A stretch of DNA of 14,942 bases from Myxococcales bacterium (lineage in GTDB: Bacteria; Myxococcota; Polyangia; HGW-17; SLPX01): positions 1-14,942 of the forward strand of contig SLPX01000195.1 of the NCBI GenBank assembly GCA_007131745.1. Direction: 5' to 3'. Made by a program: the position numbers and the translations under genes. Positions within the stretch are counted from its first letter, which is position 1, and each line of letters begins with the position of its first letter. Below are positions 6,036-13,530 of this stretch, in pieces. The notes below the pieces were generated by a model. That model searched no databases. It saw only the letters and a list, made by a program, of their open reading frames with translations, and was not told the DNA's origin.

Positions 6036-7853
6036 ATGAATACTGAATTATGCAACAAGATACCGGGGCTCAAACTCTTAGCCGGCATGAATGGGCCGAG
6101 TGGCTGGACAACTTGTGGTCCGTTCAGTTTGAAGGGTGACGGCCTATTTATAACGAAGAGCGCTGATGAGAAGTACACGCTTTGGGTGGACGGTGTGCTT
6201 TTCGACAGGGAAGCAGCGGGAAGAGAGGCCGAAGCGCTTCTCGCTCGCTTCGTGAACAACGGAAAAGCCGCTTTGAAGCAGGCCGACGGGCAGTACAACC
6301 TGGTTTTGGTGGATCACGAGAGGGAGTCAGCGTTGTTCCTGCAGGATCCGGCTGCAAGCAGGCCATGGTATTTTTACGGCCACGGCGATGTCGCGGCCGT
6401 GGCTCCTTCGCCCATGTGTTTCGCTGCTCTCGGATTGGATATGTCGATTGATCGACAGGGGCTTTATGAAACCTTGCGATTGCTTCATCCTGCAAGCGAT
6501 CGGAGCATGATCAGCGAGGTAAGGAGGCTGAGACCAGGTGTGGCCATTACTCTGGACGGACGGGGAAGGGTTTTGGAGATGCAGACCAGGCTGTGGGTGT
6601 TGAATCCTGAACCCGAGCGGCGGGTCGAGGTGCTGGCCGGGGAAATAAAGGATTCCGTCGCCCAAGTCGTAAGCGGCGTGATGCACCATCCGGTGTGTTG
6701 TGAGCGTGGTCTGGAGTTGAGCCTCACCGGGGGCATGGATTCACGTCACATTCTCGGGGAACTGCTGGCCCAAGGTCATCGCCCGGACTGTATCCGTCAC
6801 ATCATAATCAGGAGTGATGAGTTTAACGCTGTCAAAACGATTTGCAGGGGCTTGGATCTTCCATTGAGTGCTTCGCACATCGGGGATCTGGACTACTTCC
6901 GCTTAACCGAAAGGTGGATAGAAAGGTCCGGAGGGCTCGTTAATTTGCACCAAGTCTACCTGTTGGCCATGATGGAAAATATCCCCCAAGGGGGGACGGT
7001 CGGGTTCGACGGTTATCTCATGGATCTCCTGCTGGGTATGTTTCACAAAAAGGTGGGTCCCGGTTTGAACGATTCGGCCGGAGCCATTTGGAACCGCCGC
7101 TATTGTTCCAACCCCATGCTAAGAGCTTTGATGGATGACACCGAATCCCTGGAGAAGACAGGCTATGAGAGCGTGATTGGTGATGCAGACCGTTTCATAG
7201 GCCCGCCGTGGTTTAAACTGATCATGCTGTCCTTTTATCGGCGCAGCTTGCATTACACCGGCGCTGCTTTTCCGATGATGTCGGACGATGCTGTCTATTT
7301 TGCTCCCGGAGCGACACGACGGACACTCGATTTCTTTCTCAATGCGGATAGAAATGCAGCGGGCGATAAAAAGGCGAGGCTGGTCGCCATGAAGAAATAT
7401 TTTCCTCGGCTTGCGTCATATCCGGATCCCACCGGTGTCCCATACTCTTCGTATACGTCATTGCGAAAGCACTCCAAGAGAATAAAGAATTATGCAGCGC
7501 CTTGGTGGTCGTCGGTAAAGAGCTTGGGCAAGCGGGATCCGGCACCCCAAAGTGAGCATGAATGGTTTCGCCGGATTCAGGTTTTTCGCAACATGGCTGA
7601 AAGGCTGGTTGAGTCATCCCGGATTGCACGGGACGGCTACGTCCGCAAAAAGGCGATTGAATGGTGTTGGCGCATTCACAGGATGGGTGGTTACGAAGCA
7701 TGGACCCTTTTCAGCCTCCTGTCCGCGGAGGTGGCTTATCGATGCCTGGTTTTGCGCGAGGATCCGAAAAGCGTGTGTGAGTACTTCTTACCCCAGGGGC
7801 GGCCAGAAAATCATGATAAGTGGAATCGCCGCGCTGGCGGTAATCAGCGATAA
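6036..7853 (+). CDS. Asparagine-synthetase-like amidotransferase lacking the N-terminal nucleophile Cys
   Basis: A 605-aa AsnB-family protein. Residues 1-190 form a class II glutamine-amidotransferase-like fold: ADGQYNLVLVDHE (83-95) and FLQDPAASRPWYFYG (101-115) match the conserved GDFAF and RDPLGIRPLYY regions. The catalytic Cys that should follow the initiator Met is absent (the protein begins Met-Asn-Thr-Glu). Residues 195 onward form the ATP-pyrophosphatase domain with P-loop LTGGMDSR (230-237) and a second-motif region GFDGYLMD (323-330). It should therefore adenylate a carboxylate and use free ammonia or an amine rather than glutamine. Such proteins occur in O-antigen/exopolysaccharide loci and as lasso-peptide cyclases. 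The Wzx-like gene 5 nt upstream favours glycan amidation; no lasso precursor is visible. Its last 66 bp overlap the convergent permease gene. Family call is firm, substrate unknown. Confidence 0.9.
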   Translation: MNTELCNKIPGLKLLAGMNGPSGWTTCGPFSLKGDGLFITKSADEKYTLWVDGVLFDREAAGREAEALLARFVNNGKAALKQADGQYNLVLVDHERESALFLQDPAASRPWYFYGHGDVAAVAPSPMCFAALGLDMSIDRQGLYETLRLLHPASDRSMISEVRRLRPGVAITLDGRGRVLEMQTRLWVLNPEPERRVEVLAGEIKDSVAQVVSGVMHHPVCCERGLELSLTGGMDSRHILGELLAQGHRPDCIRHIIIRSDEFNAVKTICRGLDLPLSASHIGDLDYFRLTERWIERSGGLVNLHQVYLLAMMENIPQGGTVGFDGYLMDLLLGMFHKKVGPGLNDSAGAIWNRRYCSNPMLRALMDDTESLEKTGYESVIGDADRFIGPPWFKLIMLSFYRRSLHYTGAAFPMMSDDAVYFAPGATRRTLDFFLNADRNAAGDKKARLVAMKKYFPRLASYPDPTGVPYSSYTSLRKHSKRIKNYAAPWWSSVKSLGKRDPAPQSEHEWFRRIQVFRNMAERLVESSRIARDGYVRKKAIEWCWRIHRMGGYEAWTLFSLLSAEVAYRCLVLREDPKSVCEYFLPQGRPENHDKWNRRAGGNQR

Positions 7854-9635
7854 TGGAAGGCCCATCCGCCAGTAATCACCGAATTTGTAGCCCCCGGGGC
7901 CCATGACGAGCGCGCATGATTGGTGCCCTATTGGTGTGAGAAAAGCACAGGATGCGCCTATAACCACGCACATAAGGAAGGGATCCGCGCGGGCTTCCAT
8001 GGATTCAGCCACGCTCAACGCAATAGGGGCCATAAGCAAGGCAGCGGCTGCGTTGTTGACTATGTTGGTAAGTAGCATCGTGATTGTGAGCAACACGGTC
8101 AGAGTGATCCAGACGGGATAATCACCCGCTGTGACAAAAACGGTTTCCGCTATCAGAGCCGCTCCGCCGGTTGTTTCCAATGCTTTACTGATTGGAAACA
8201 TCGCCCCGAGTAGAATGATTATCGGCCAGTTTATACTCGAATAGACTTCCCTGATGTTTATGAAACCAGTCATGACCATAACCGCCACGGCCGCTGTGAA
8301 GGATACCTGGATGGGCAACAGACCCGCCGTGGTTACGGCCAGGGCCACGCCGAAAACCGCAAGACAGAAAAGCGCCCTGGGAGTGTAATGCAGGCTCAAA
8401 TCCCTTTCCAGAAGAGGCAAACAACCCAGGTCGGAAACGGCTTCCCTGAGAATTTCGGACCTTCCCTGCAAGAGAAGCACATCACCCATCCGAAATGCTA
8501 TTTGATCCATCCGCTCTTCAAGGTGTTCGCCTTCCCTTGATATGGCCAGAAGATTGATGCCGTGTATGGATCGAAGATTCATTGATCTGGCTGTCTTGCC
8601 TTCCATTGGAGAGTTGGCGGAAACCACCGCTTCGATGATGCCCGTTTCATCGGATTCTAATTTATCCGAACTGAGCTCGACCGAACCGACCAGCTTGAAA
8701 CCCGTTACATGGAGAAGTTCTTTGAGATCTTTGGTGTCGGCTTTTATAATAATATGATCATCCTCTTCGAAAACCCTGTAAGGCGAAAATACCGGTATTT
8801 TTAACTTGTTTCTGACATGACCCACGACAACGATATCGCCTTCGGTCGCATTACCCAGGTCGATCAGTCTCTTGCCCGCGAATTTCGAACCTTTTGGTAC
8901 ATATATCTCCGTAAGGTAACTGTTGATTTCAAATAATTGCTCTTGTGAAGCCTGTCCTTTTCGAAACGGGATCAATCGTCGGCCGATCAGGAGAATAAAC
9001 ACGACTCCGGAAAGGGCCACCCCCGCGCCAACCGGCGTGAAATCGAACATGGAGAATGGTTTGCCGGGAAAAGCTTCTTCTCTTATGAGAGAAATGATTA
9101 TGTTAGGAGGAGTTCCTATCTGTGTCATCAGGCCGCCGAGCAGGGAACCGAAAGCAAGCGGCATCAGGTAGACCGAAGGTGATATCGAGGATTTGCGGGC
9201 CATTTTGACGGCCACGGGCATGAGCAACGCGAGCGCGCCGATGTTGTTCATGAACGCGGAAAAAAAAGTCACAGCTATGACAAGAACAGCGAACTGCATT
9301 GATGGACGGTGTTTCAATTTCGACAACAGCCTTACAATTGAATCTACCAAGCCTGAGTTCATCAACGCCCGGCTCAGGATCAATACAGCTGCAACCGTTA
9401 TGACAGCGGGGTGACTGAAACCGTAGAAAGCATCTTCACCCGGTACGATCCCGACGATCGCCAGGAAAACCAGCGCAAGAATCGACACCAGATCATAGCG
9501 CCATTTTCCGTGGACGAACAATGCCATGGTAACGATCAGCGTGGCGAATACTATGTATTTTTCATACATTGAGCAGGGTATCTTTGTTTTCAGACCGGGC
9601 TTGGATACCGGGACGCGTTTAAGTTTTTCGGACAC
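7788..9635 (-). CDS. SLC13/DASS family permease with two RCK_C (TrkA-C) domains
   Basis: A 615-aa inner-membrane transporter of the SLC13 (divalent anion:sodium symporter) family, in the branch with cytoplasmic TrkA-C domains between two transmembrane halves. N-half motifs: FMNNIGALALLMP (about 128-140) and LLGGLMTQIGTPPN (165-178). Two RCK_C modules follow at about 230-315 (ending EEDDHIIIKAD) and 330-400 (ending MGDVLLLQGR), likely ligand-sensing. C-half motifs: TNIVNNAAAALLMAP (523-537) and TPIGHQSCALVMGPGGY (567-583), where Cys stands where many relatives have Asn. Substrate (sulfate, dicarboxylate or other anion) cannot be assigned. GTG at 9635 gives the listed start, 21 nt after the peroxidase gene; ATG at 9569 (MYEKYIVF) is an equally good start just before the first helix. 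Neither has a strong ribosome site. Confidence 0.92.
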   Translation of the reverse strand: MSEKLKRVPVSKPGLKTKIPCSMYEKYIVFATLIVTMALFVHGKWRYDLVSILALVFLAIVGIVPGEDAFYGFSHPAVITVAAVLILSRALMNSGLVDSIVRLLSKLKHRPSMQFAVLVIAVTFFSAFMNNIGALALLMPVAVKMARKSSISPSVYLMPLAFGSLLGGLMTQIGTPPNIIISLIREEAFPGKPFSMFDFTPVGAGVALSGVVFILLIGRRLIPFRKGQASQEQLFEINSYLTEIYVPKGSKFAGKRLIDLGNATEGDIVVVGHVRNKLKIPVFSPYRVFEEDDHIIIKADTKDLKELLHVTGFKLVGSVELSSDKLESDETGIIEAVVSANSPMEGKTARSMNLRSIHGINLLAISREGEHLEERMDQIAFRMGDVLLLQGRSEILREAVSDLGCLPLLERDLSLHYTPRALFCLAVFGVALAVTTAGLLPIQVSFTAAVAVMVMTGFINIREVYSSINWPIIILLGAMFPISKALETTGGAALIAETVFVTAGDYPVWITLTVLLTITMLLTNIVNNAAAALLMAPIALSVAESMEARADPFLMCVVIGASCAFLTPIGHQSCALVMGPGGYKFGDYWRMGLPLSLITASAAIPLIMIFWPPLG

Positions 9636-9656
9636 TCATTGCCGACGAAGAATTCA

Positions 9657-10346
9657 TCAAAGTGCATCTTCGATCGCCGTTTTTATTGTTGAATCGGTGG
9701 GGCTGACACTGGTTTCCCAACGGGCCAGTAGTTCACCGTCTCGGCTGACAAGAAACTTCACGAAATTCCATCCTATGGAACCATCGCCTCCGGGTTGCGC
9801 TTTAAGCCAGGTGTAGATCGGGTGTTCGTCGGGAGGGTTTACATTGATGATTTCAGAAACCGGGAAGTTGACTCCGTATTGTGTTTCAACAGTTTCCTGT
9901 TGCTCTGGAGATCCGGCCTGGTTCATGAACTGGTTGCAGTAAAAGCCCAGCACCGTGAAGCCCTGATTCTCATATGTGTTTTGCAGCTCAACCAGGCCGC
10001 CGAATTGGTTCGTATATCCGCAGGCAGCGGCCACGTTGACTATCAGGATCACTTCGCCCCTGTATCGGCACATTGAAACCGGGTTGTCTTCATACTTGAA
10101 GTCGGCCTGGAGTTCGAACAACGAACCCTCTTCGGCCGGAGGATCACAGACAAAACTCCCTCCATCCAACTCGGCGCCGTCAGCAGCGAATGCATCCGGG
10201 TCCGTAGCATCGTTCGGACTGCCGTCAGGGATGAATGCGTCGGCTACTGCACTGTCAACGTCCTCTTGATCGGTGCCGCTGCACGCTGCTCCAAGACCGA
10301 GAAGACATATTATAATGAAAAAGCGTTTCAGTTTTACACATTTCAT
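9657..10346 (-). CDS. Glutathione peroxidase family lipoprotein
   Basis: A 229-aa thiol peroxidase that should reduce peroxides at the envelope. A signal peptide with hydrophobic core FFIIICLLGLG leads to a lipobox-like GAAC; Cys22 is the predicted lipidation site. Residues 23-64 are an Asp/Ala/Gly-rich linker. The peroxidase domain has VNVAAACGYTNQFGGL with catalytic Cys109 in place of selenocysteine, GFYCNQFMNQAG with a second Cys137 (possible resolving Cys) and Gln143, and WNFVKFLVSRDG with Trp193-Asn194, so the catalytic tetrad is complete. Electrons probably come from a thioredoxin-like protein, as for most bacterial Cys-type relatives (family knowledge). ATG at 10346 is chosen over TTG at 10352 because AGGAG (10353-10357) is 6 nt upstream. 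The permease follows after 21 nt with no terminator between, so they are probably co-transcribed. Confidence 0.94.
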   Translation of the reverse strand: MKCVKLKRFFIIICLLGLGAACSGTDQEDVDSAVADAFIPDGSPNDATDPDAFAADGAELDGGSFVCDPPAEEGSLFELQADFKYEDNPVSMCRYRGEVILIVNVAAACGYTNQFGGLVELQNTYENQGFTVLGFYCNQFMNQAGSPEQQETVETQYGVNFPVSEIINVNPPDEHPIYTWLKAQPGGDGSIGWNFVKFLVSRDGELLARWETSVSPTDSTIKTAIEDAL

Positions 10347-10352
10347 GATCAA

Positions 10353-10357
10353 CTCCT
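10353..10357 (-). promoter_or_regulatory. Strong ribosome binding site for the peroxidase lipoprotein
   Basis: AGGAG on the minus strand, 6 nt before ATG 10346. It rules against the in-frame TTG at 10352. Confidence 0.7.
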
Positions 10358-10366
10358 GTTACATAT

Positions 10367-10414
10367 GATTCGCCGGGGGTCACCTTAAGAAAAAAATAAT
10401 ACCCCCGATTCGCC
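10367..10414. repeat. Nested direct and inverted repeats in the divergent promoter region
   Basis: GATTCGCC occurs at 10367-10374 and at 10407-10414 (40-bp period, four helical turns). Within them CGGGGGT (10374-10380) is the exact inverse of ACCCCCG (10401-10407). The arrangement overlaps the peroxidase promoter and looks like an operator pair, though a 7-bp hairpin with a 20-nt loop is also possible. Confidence 0.45.
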
Positions 10415-10423
10415 CACATTCAA
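10396..10423 (-). promoter_or_regulatory. Sigma70-type promoter for the peroxidase-permease operon
   Basis: On the minus strand TTGAAT (10418-10423, 4/6) and TATTAT (10396-10401, 5/6) are 16 nt apart, about 50 nt before the peroxidase ATG. Its spacer contains one copy of the direct repeat GATTCGCC (10407-10414) and one arm of the GGGGGT inverted repeat, so a regulator binding there could block it. Confidence 0.5.
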
Positions 10424-10452
10424 AGCAAGTTCGATGAGTAAGTTGTCCGTTC

Positions 10453-10482
10453 TTGTCACAACCCTCCATTCGGTGGTATGGG
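10453..10482 (+). promoter_or_regulatory. Weak candidate promoter for the 395-aa protein gene
   Basis: TTGTCA (10453-10458, 5/6) is followed after 18 nt by TATGGG (10477-10482, only 3/6), 40 nt before the ATG. A promoter must lie in this divergent spacer; this is the best match I can find. Confidence 0.25.
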
Positions 10483-10521
10483 ATCTTTCAATAAAGAGGG
10501 GGATTCAGAAGGAATGAAAAG

Positions 10522-11709
10522 ATGTCGGAAAACCTGAAGAGCACTGTGGCTATCAATATTGCAGCGGAATTTCTTAAGGAGCGGCTCGGGAGAGTTTGGG
10601 TTCATCCACGAGGCACCAGGGCGTTCGGCAAATTGGATCTACCTGTTCATCGTGTTGCTGTGGGTGGATGGTACCCGGATCTTCTTTGCCGATTGCAGGA
10701 CGACAGGGTGGTTGCGGTGGTGTTGGAACTGGATTCCGACGAAGATGGTTTGATGGGAGGTCTGGGTAGGGCCGTGATTCTCAAGGGGGGAACACACGCT
10801 GTTTTCCTGGCTGCTGAATCGGAAAGGTTGAACAAGTATCGCGATATCATTTTGGGAGCTGGAGTAGGGGTGCTTGCTGTGAGCCGAAAACAAGCTGATA
10901 TAGAGATTGTTTTTCCTGTTTCATCTCCGGCCGGTCCCAATGTTTATCCACAACACCAGGATATATTGAGGGAACTCGAGGTGCTGGAAAAAAGAAAAGT
11001 GCGACGGCGTTTTCCAGCGCTCGCGTTTGACCATCCTTTGCACTTCATAGCTATTGTACTGGCAATTCGTCCCGGCACGCCGCAGCCCAAGCAGGAAGTG
11101 GCCTCTTTGCTGTTGGAGCGATGGGGCGGGTACGAGGGTTCCAGGACTGAATTCTGGTGGAACAGTTTGTACGGAGGTCTTTTCCTGGGCTTGGTGGAAG
11201 AACAGGAAGACAATGAGACATTGCGCTTGACCGAACTCGGCTACCAGGCGAGAACAGCCTTGCTTTCACGATACAGCGCCTCGGATTTGCGGGGAATGAC
11301 CGTGGGAAACAAAGCCCTGGTTGAATTGTCGGCCAACGTGGCATTCCTGGCCAGGGCGCTTTATTTGACCGAGCCGGATTCTTCGCTTGTATTGAGCCTG
11401 CTTGAAGGAAACCCTGAAAAAGAAGTTCCTATCATGGACATCGTTTCAAAAGGTTTGCAGCGGTTTCCGAATTCCGTGATGAACCTGTTCATCAAGCCGG
11501 AGGCCCAGGCGGATTTTGCATTGGCCTGGAGACACGGCAAGTTGGGAGAACTTCTTCATCCCAAGTCGCTGGGTGAGATCATACACCCGGCCATGGTCGG
11601 GCCCTTCAAAAAACAACTCGTTCACATTGGGATCCTTAGCGAGGACAACAGGATCTGGAAAGAAGAAGAAACCTACATTCCCGAAAGTGATGTCTGGAAA
11701 CGCAGATAG
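10522..11709 (+). CDS. Protein of unknown function with PD-(D/E)XK-like N-terminus and winged-helix-like region
   Basis: A 395-aa soluble protein without signal peptide or membrane helix that I do not recognise as a named family. Residues 1-130 have the layout of a PD-(D/E)XK-like nuclease fold: a start helix, YPDLLCRL with Pro52-Asp53, a beta strand VVAVVLELD (63-71), then GLMGGLGRAVILKGGTHAVFLA (76-97), resembling the helix and strand after the catalytic site. The ExK position reads Glu69-Leu-Asp71, so the Lys is missing and activity is doubtful. Residues about 170-248 (HFIAIVLAIR, VASLLLERWGGYEG, FLGLVEEQ, LRLTELGYQAR) look like a winged helix. A second such region may end at FKKQLVHIGILSEDNRIW. 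ATG at 10522 has AAGGA 8 nt upstream. It stands alone between a divergent and a convergent gene. A restriction-, repair- or regulation-related role is possible; a plain DNA-binding protein is the alternative. Confidence 0.9.
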   Translation: MSENLKSTVAINIAAEFLKERLGRVWVHPRGTRAFGKLDLPVHRVAVGGWYPDLLCRLQDDRVVAVVLELDSDEDGLMGGLGRAVILKGGTHAVFLAAESERLNKYRDIILGAGVGVLAVSRKQADIEIVFPVSSPAGPNVYPQHQDILRELEVLEKRKVRRRFPALAFDHPLHFIAIVLAIRPGTPQPKQEVASLLLERWGGYEGSRTEFWWNSLYGGLFLGLVEEQEDNETLRLTELGYQARTALLSRYSASDLRGMTVGNKALVELSANVAFLARALYLTEPDSSLVLSLLEGNPEKEVPIMDIVSKGLQRFPNSVMNLFIKPEAQADFALAWRHGKLGELLHPKSLGEIIHPAMVGPFKKQLVHIGILSEDNRIWKEEETYIPESDVWKRR

Positions 11710-11718
11710 AGTTTGCAA

Positions 11719-11754
11719 CACATTCACCGAGATTCGATCAATGTGCTTTTTTTT
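11719..11754 (+). terminator. Rho-independent terminator of the 395-aa protein gene, inside the 3' end of ygiQ
   Basis: CACATT (11719-11724) pairs with AATGTG (11740-11745), with a small inner GAT/ATC pairing in the loop, followed by C and eight T (11747-11754) on the plus strand. It begins 10 nt after the stop of the upstream gene and overlaps the last ten codons of the convergent ygiQ. The stem is short, but the U-tract and position are convincing. Confidence 0.55.
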
Positions 11755-13427
11755 CTGGACCGGTCGTCGCTTGGGATGAAAAGCGGTTTTTTGCGGTCGT
11801 CACATCGAGCGAAATACATTGCCGACGCGGTTGTCCCAGGTGTGGGAGTGAAGCACTGGACTTCGTAATGATTGACTTGCCTTGTTTGAAGCATGCGGGC
11901 CAGAAGGTCTCGTTCCCAGGTGCCGCTTCCCGGAAAAGATGTCATCAAGTACGCGGCCAGTTCAACTTTCCTAGGACATTTGCGGCTGGTTTTCATGAAA
12001 AGATCCACGAATTCTCCAAAGCGATCCCCATCCGGTTTTCTCATCAACCTGAGCACTTTGCCTGCAACATGTTCGGGGGCCACTCGCATGCGTCCTCCGG
12101 TGTAATGCAACAGGATGGGCAATAATGCCTCCGGGTTTTCCAGTATCAGGTCATGACGTATCCCGGAGGCGACTCGGACATGTTTCACGCCGGGAACCAG
12201 GCGGATCGCCTTGAGCATTTTCAGCCATTCAGAGTGGGATGTGTTGAGGTCTGCGCATATCGACGGGTGCAGGCAAGAAACGCGGTTGCACTTCCCGCCT
12301 TTCGCGCCTGAACGGCAACCCATCTTGTACATGTTTGCCGTGGGACCGCCTACATCGGTTATGGCGCCACGGAAGTTTTGCATGCGAACCATTGTTCGAG
12401 CTTCTCTGACGAGAGAGGCAGTTGTACGGCTTCCGATTCTGTAACCAGCGTGCAAGGCCACCGAGCAAAACGAACAGCCGCCGAAGCATCCCCTGTGGGA
12501 GGTAAGAGACCATCGAACGGTATCGAGGGCCGGTACGGATTCGTTGTACAGCGGGTGTGCATTTCGCGTGTACGGAAGCTCGTAATATGCGTCCAGCGCC
12601 CTTCCGTTTTCGTGCGGCGGGGGTGGTTCGGCGATGATTCCACGGTCCTCGAATTCCTGGTACAAATGCGGAAAGGGTCTCTTCCGGATGCATGTTTCGA
12701 TTATTTTCGATGCATCTATGAGCAGGCGCGGATCCTTTTTTATATCTTCAAGAGAAGGAAGGACGATGCTTTTTTTGTCTTCATCAGTGCAATGATCCGG
12801 AGGGTTGGAAACTATACGGCAGGTACCGGGTATGTTTGTGAGGTCATTCATGCCATTGCTCAAGCGACGCGCTATTTCCAGGCAGGCTCTTTCTCCCATG
12901 CCGTATACGAGAAGATCGGCCTTGGCGTCGGCCAGACAGGATCTACGAATATCATGCTGCCAAAAATCGTAGTGAACGAAACGCCTGGTCGAGGGTTCTA
13001 TTCCGCCCAGTATGATGGGTATGTCTCCGAAAGCCCTGCGTGCTAGTTGTGCATAAACGATTGCCGCTCTGGGGGGGCGCTTTCCAGCCCGCCCGCCGGG
13101 GGTGCATCGATCGAATCGCCTGTTCTTCCTGTGCGCGGTGCGTAGAGCGGACATTGAATCGTTTGCGCCTGCAGTTATGCCCACGAAAAGCTCTGGTGAC
13201 CCCATGCGTAACAAATCTTCGATAGTGTCCCAGCGGGGCTGTGGAGCGATTCCCACGCGGTAGCCGTGTTTTTCCAGAATCCTTGCTATGACGGAAACAC
13301 CGAAAGCCGGATGATCCACGTAGGCGTCTCCGGTTACGAGAAGCACATCAAGAGCGGACCATCCTCGTTCATCCATTTCCTTGCGGGTCATGGGAAGTGG
13401 CGGGTTGTGATTTTTCGAAATGGACAT
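11724..13427 (-). CDS. ygiQ: YgiQ family radical SAM protein (UPF0313)
   Basis: A 567-aa radical SAM protein of the YgiQ family, whose reaction is not known. The N-terminus LPMTRKEMDERGW then LDVLLVTGDAYVDHPAFGVSVI is highly typical of the family. HKEN-like AHRKNRRFDRCTPGG, YAQLARRAF and IILGGIEPSTRRFVHYDFWQ follow in the usual order. The [4Fe-4S]-binding CxxxCxxC is RGCFGGCSFC (Cys314, Cys318, Cys321), and the conserved Cys-rich DVGGPTANMYKMGC with C-x7-C-x4-C follows. RVAPEHV and FTPTPGT complete the set. Slightly shorter than many relatives because the variable C-terminal tail is short. ATG at 13427 is chosen over TTG at 13436; the ribosome site (GGA, 6 nt upstream) is modest. It is transcribed alone, divergent from the response regulator gene. 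Confidence 0.97.
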   Translation of the reverse strand: MSISKNHNPPLPMTRKEMDERGWSALDVLLVTGDAYVDHPAFGVSVIARILEKHGYRVGIAPQPRWDTIEDLLRMGSPELFVGITAGANDSMSALRTAHRKNRRFDRCTPGGRAGKRPPRAAIVYAQLARRAFGDIPIILGGIEPSTRRFVHYDFWQHDIRRSCLADAKADLLVYGMGERACLEIARRLSNGMNDLTNIPGTCRIVSNPPDHCTDEDKKSIVLPSLEDIKKDPRLLIDASKIIETCIRKRPFPHLYQEFEDRGIIAEPPPPHENGRALDAYYELPYTRNAHPLYNESVPALDTVRWSLTSHRGCFGGCSFCSVALHAGYRIGSRTTASLVREARTMVRMQNFRGAITDVGGPTANMYKMGCRSGAKGGKCNRVSCLHPSICADLNTSHSEWLKMLKAIRLVPGVKHVRVASGIRHDLILENPEALLPILLHYTGGRMRVAPEHVAGKVLRLMRKPDGDRFGEFVDLFMKTSRKCPRKVELAAYLMTSFPGSGTWERDLLARMLQTRQVNHYEVQCFTPTPGTTASAMYFARCDDRKKPLFIPSDDRSRKKSTLIESR

Positions 13428-13444
13428 AACGTCCAATAATGAAG

Positions 13445-13458
13445 CTGAATTAGTTCAG
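13445..13458. repeat. Small inverted repeat between ygiQ and the response regulator
   Basis: CTGAA-TTAG-TTCAG is a perfect 5-bp inverted repeat with a 4-nt spacer in the 103-bp divergent region, a possible operator for either gene. A second small hairpin, GCAAG/CTTGC around TCT, lies at 13461-13473. Confidence 0.25.
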
Positions 13459-13469
13459 GCGCAAGTCTC

Positions 13470-13498
13470 TTGCAGGGCGGAACGCTGGAGAGTATAGT
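13470..13498 (+). promoter_or_regulatory. Possible promoter of the response regulator-lipoprotein operon
   Basis: TTGCAG (13470-13475, 3/6) and TATAGT (13493-13498, 5/6) are exactly 17 nt apart, with the ATG at 13531. The strong -10 and ideal spacing make it the best candidate in this spacer. Confidence 0.38.
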
Positions 13499-13530
13499 GC
13501 AGCTTTGTTCCCCAATTTGAAAGATTGGCA

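Noticed and set aside
6036..7853. Lasso-peptide biosynthesis cluster
   Set aside because: The AsnB-like protein resembles McjC-type cyclases in its LTGG motif, but no precursor peptide, RiPP recognition element or leader protease is seen near it; the neighbour is a flippase.
12378..13046. Long plus-strand open frame (222 codons) opposite ygiQ
   Set aside because: The minus strand holds all YgiQ motifs over this span, and the antisense frame has no recognisable domain or ribosome site.
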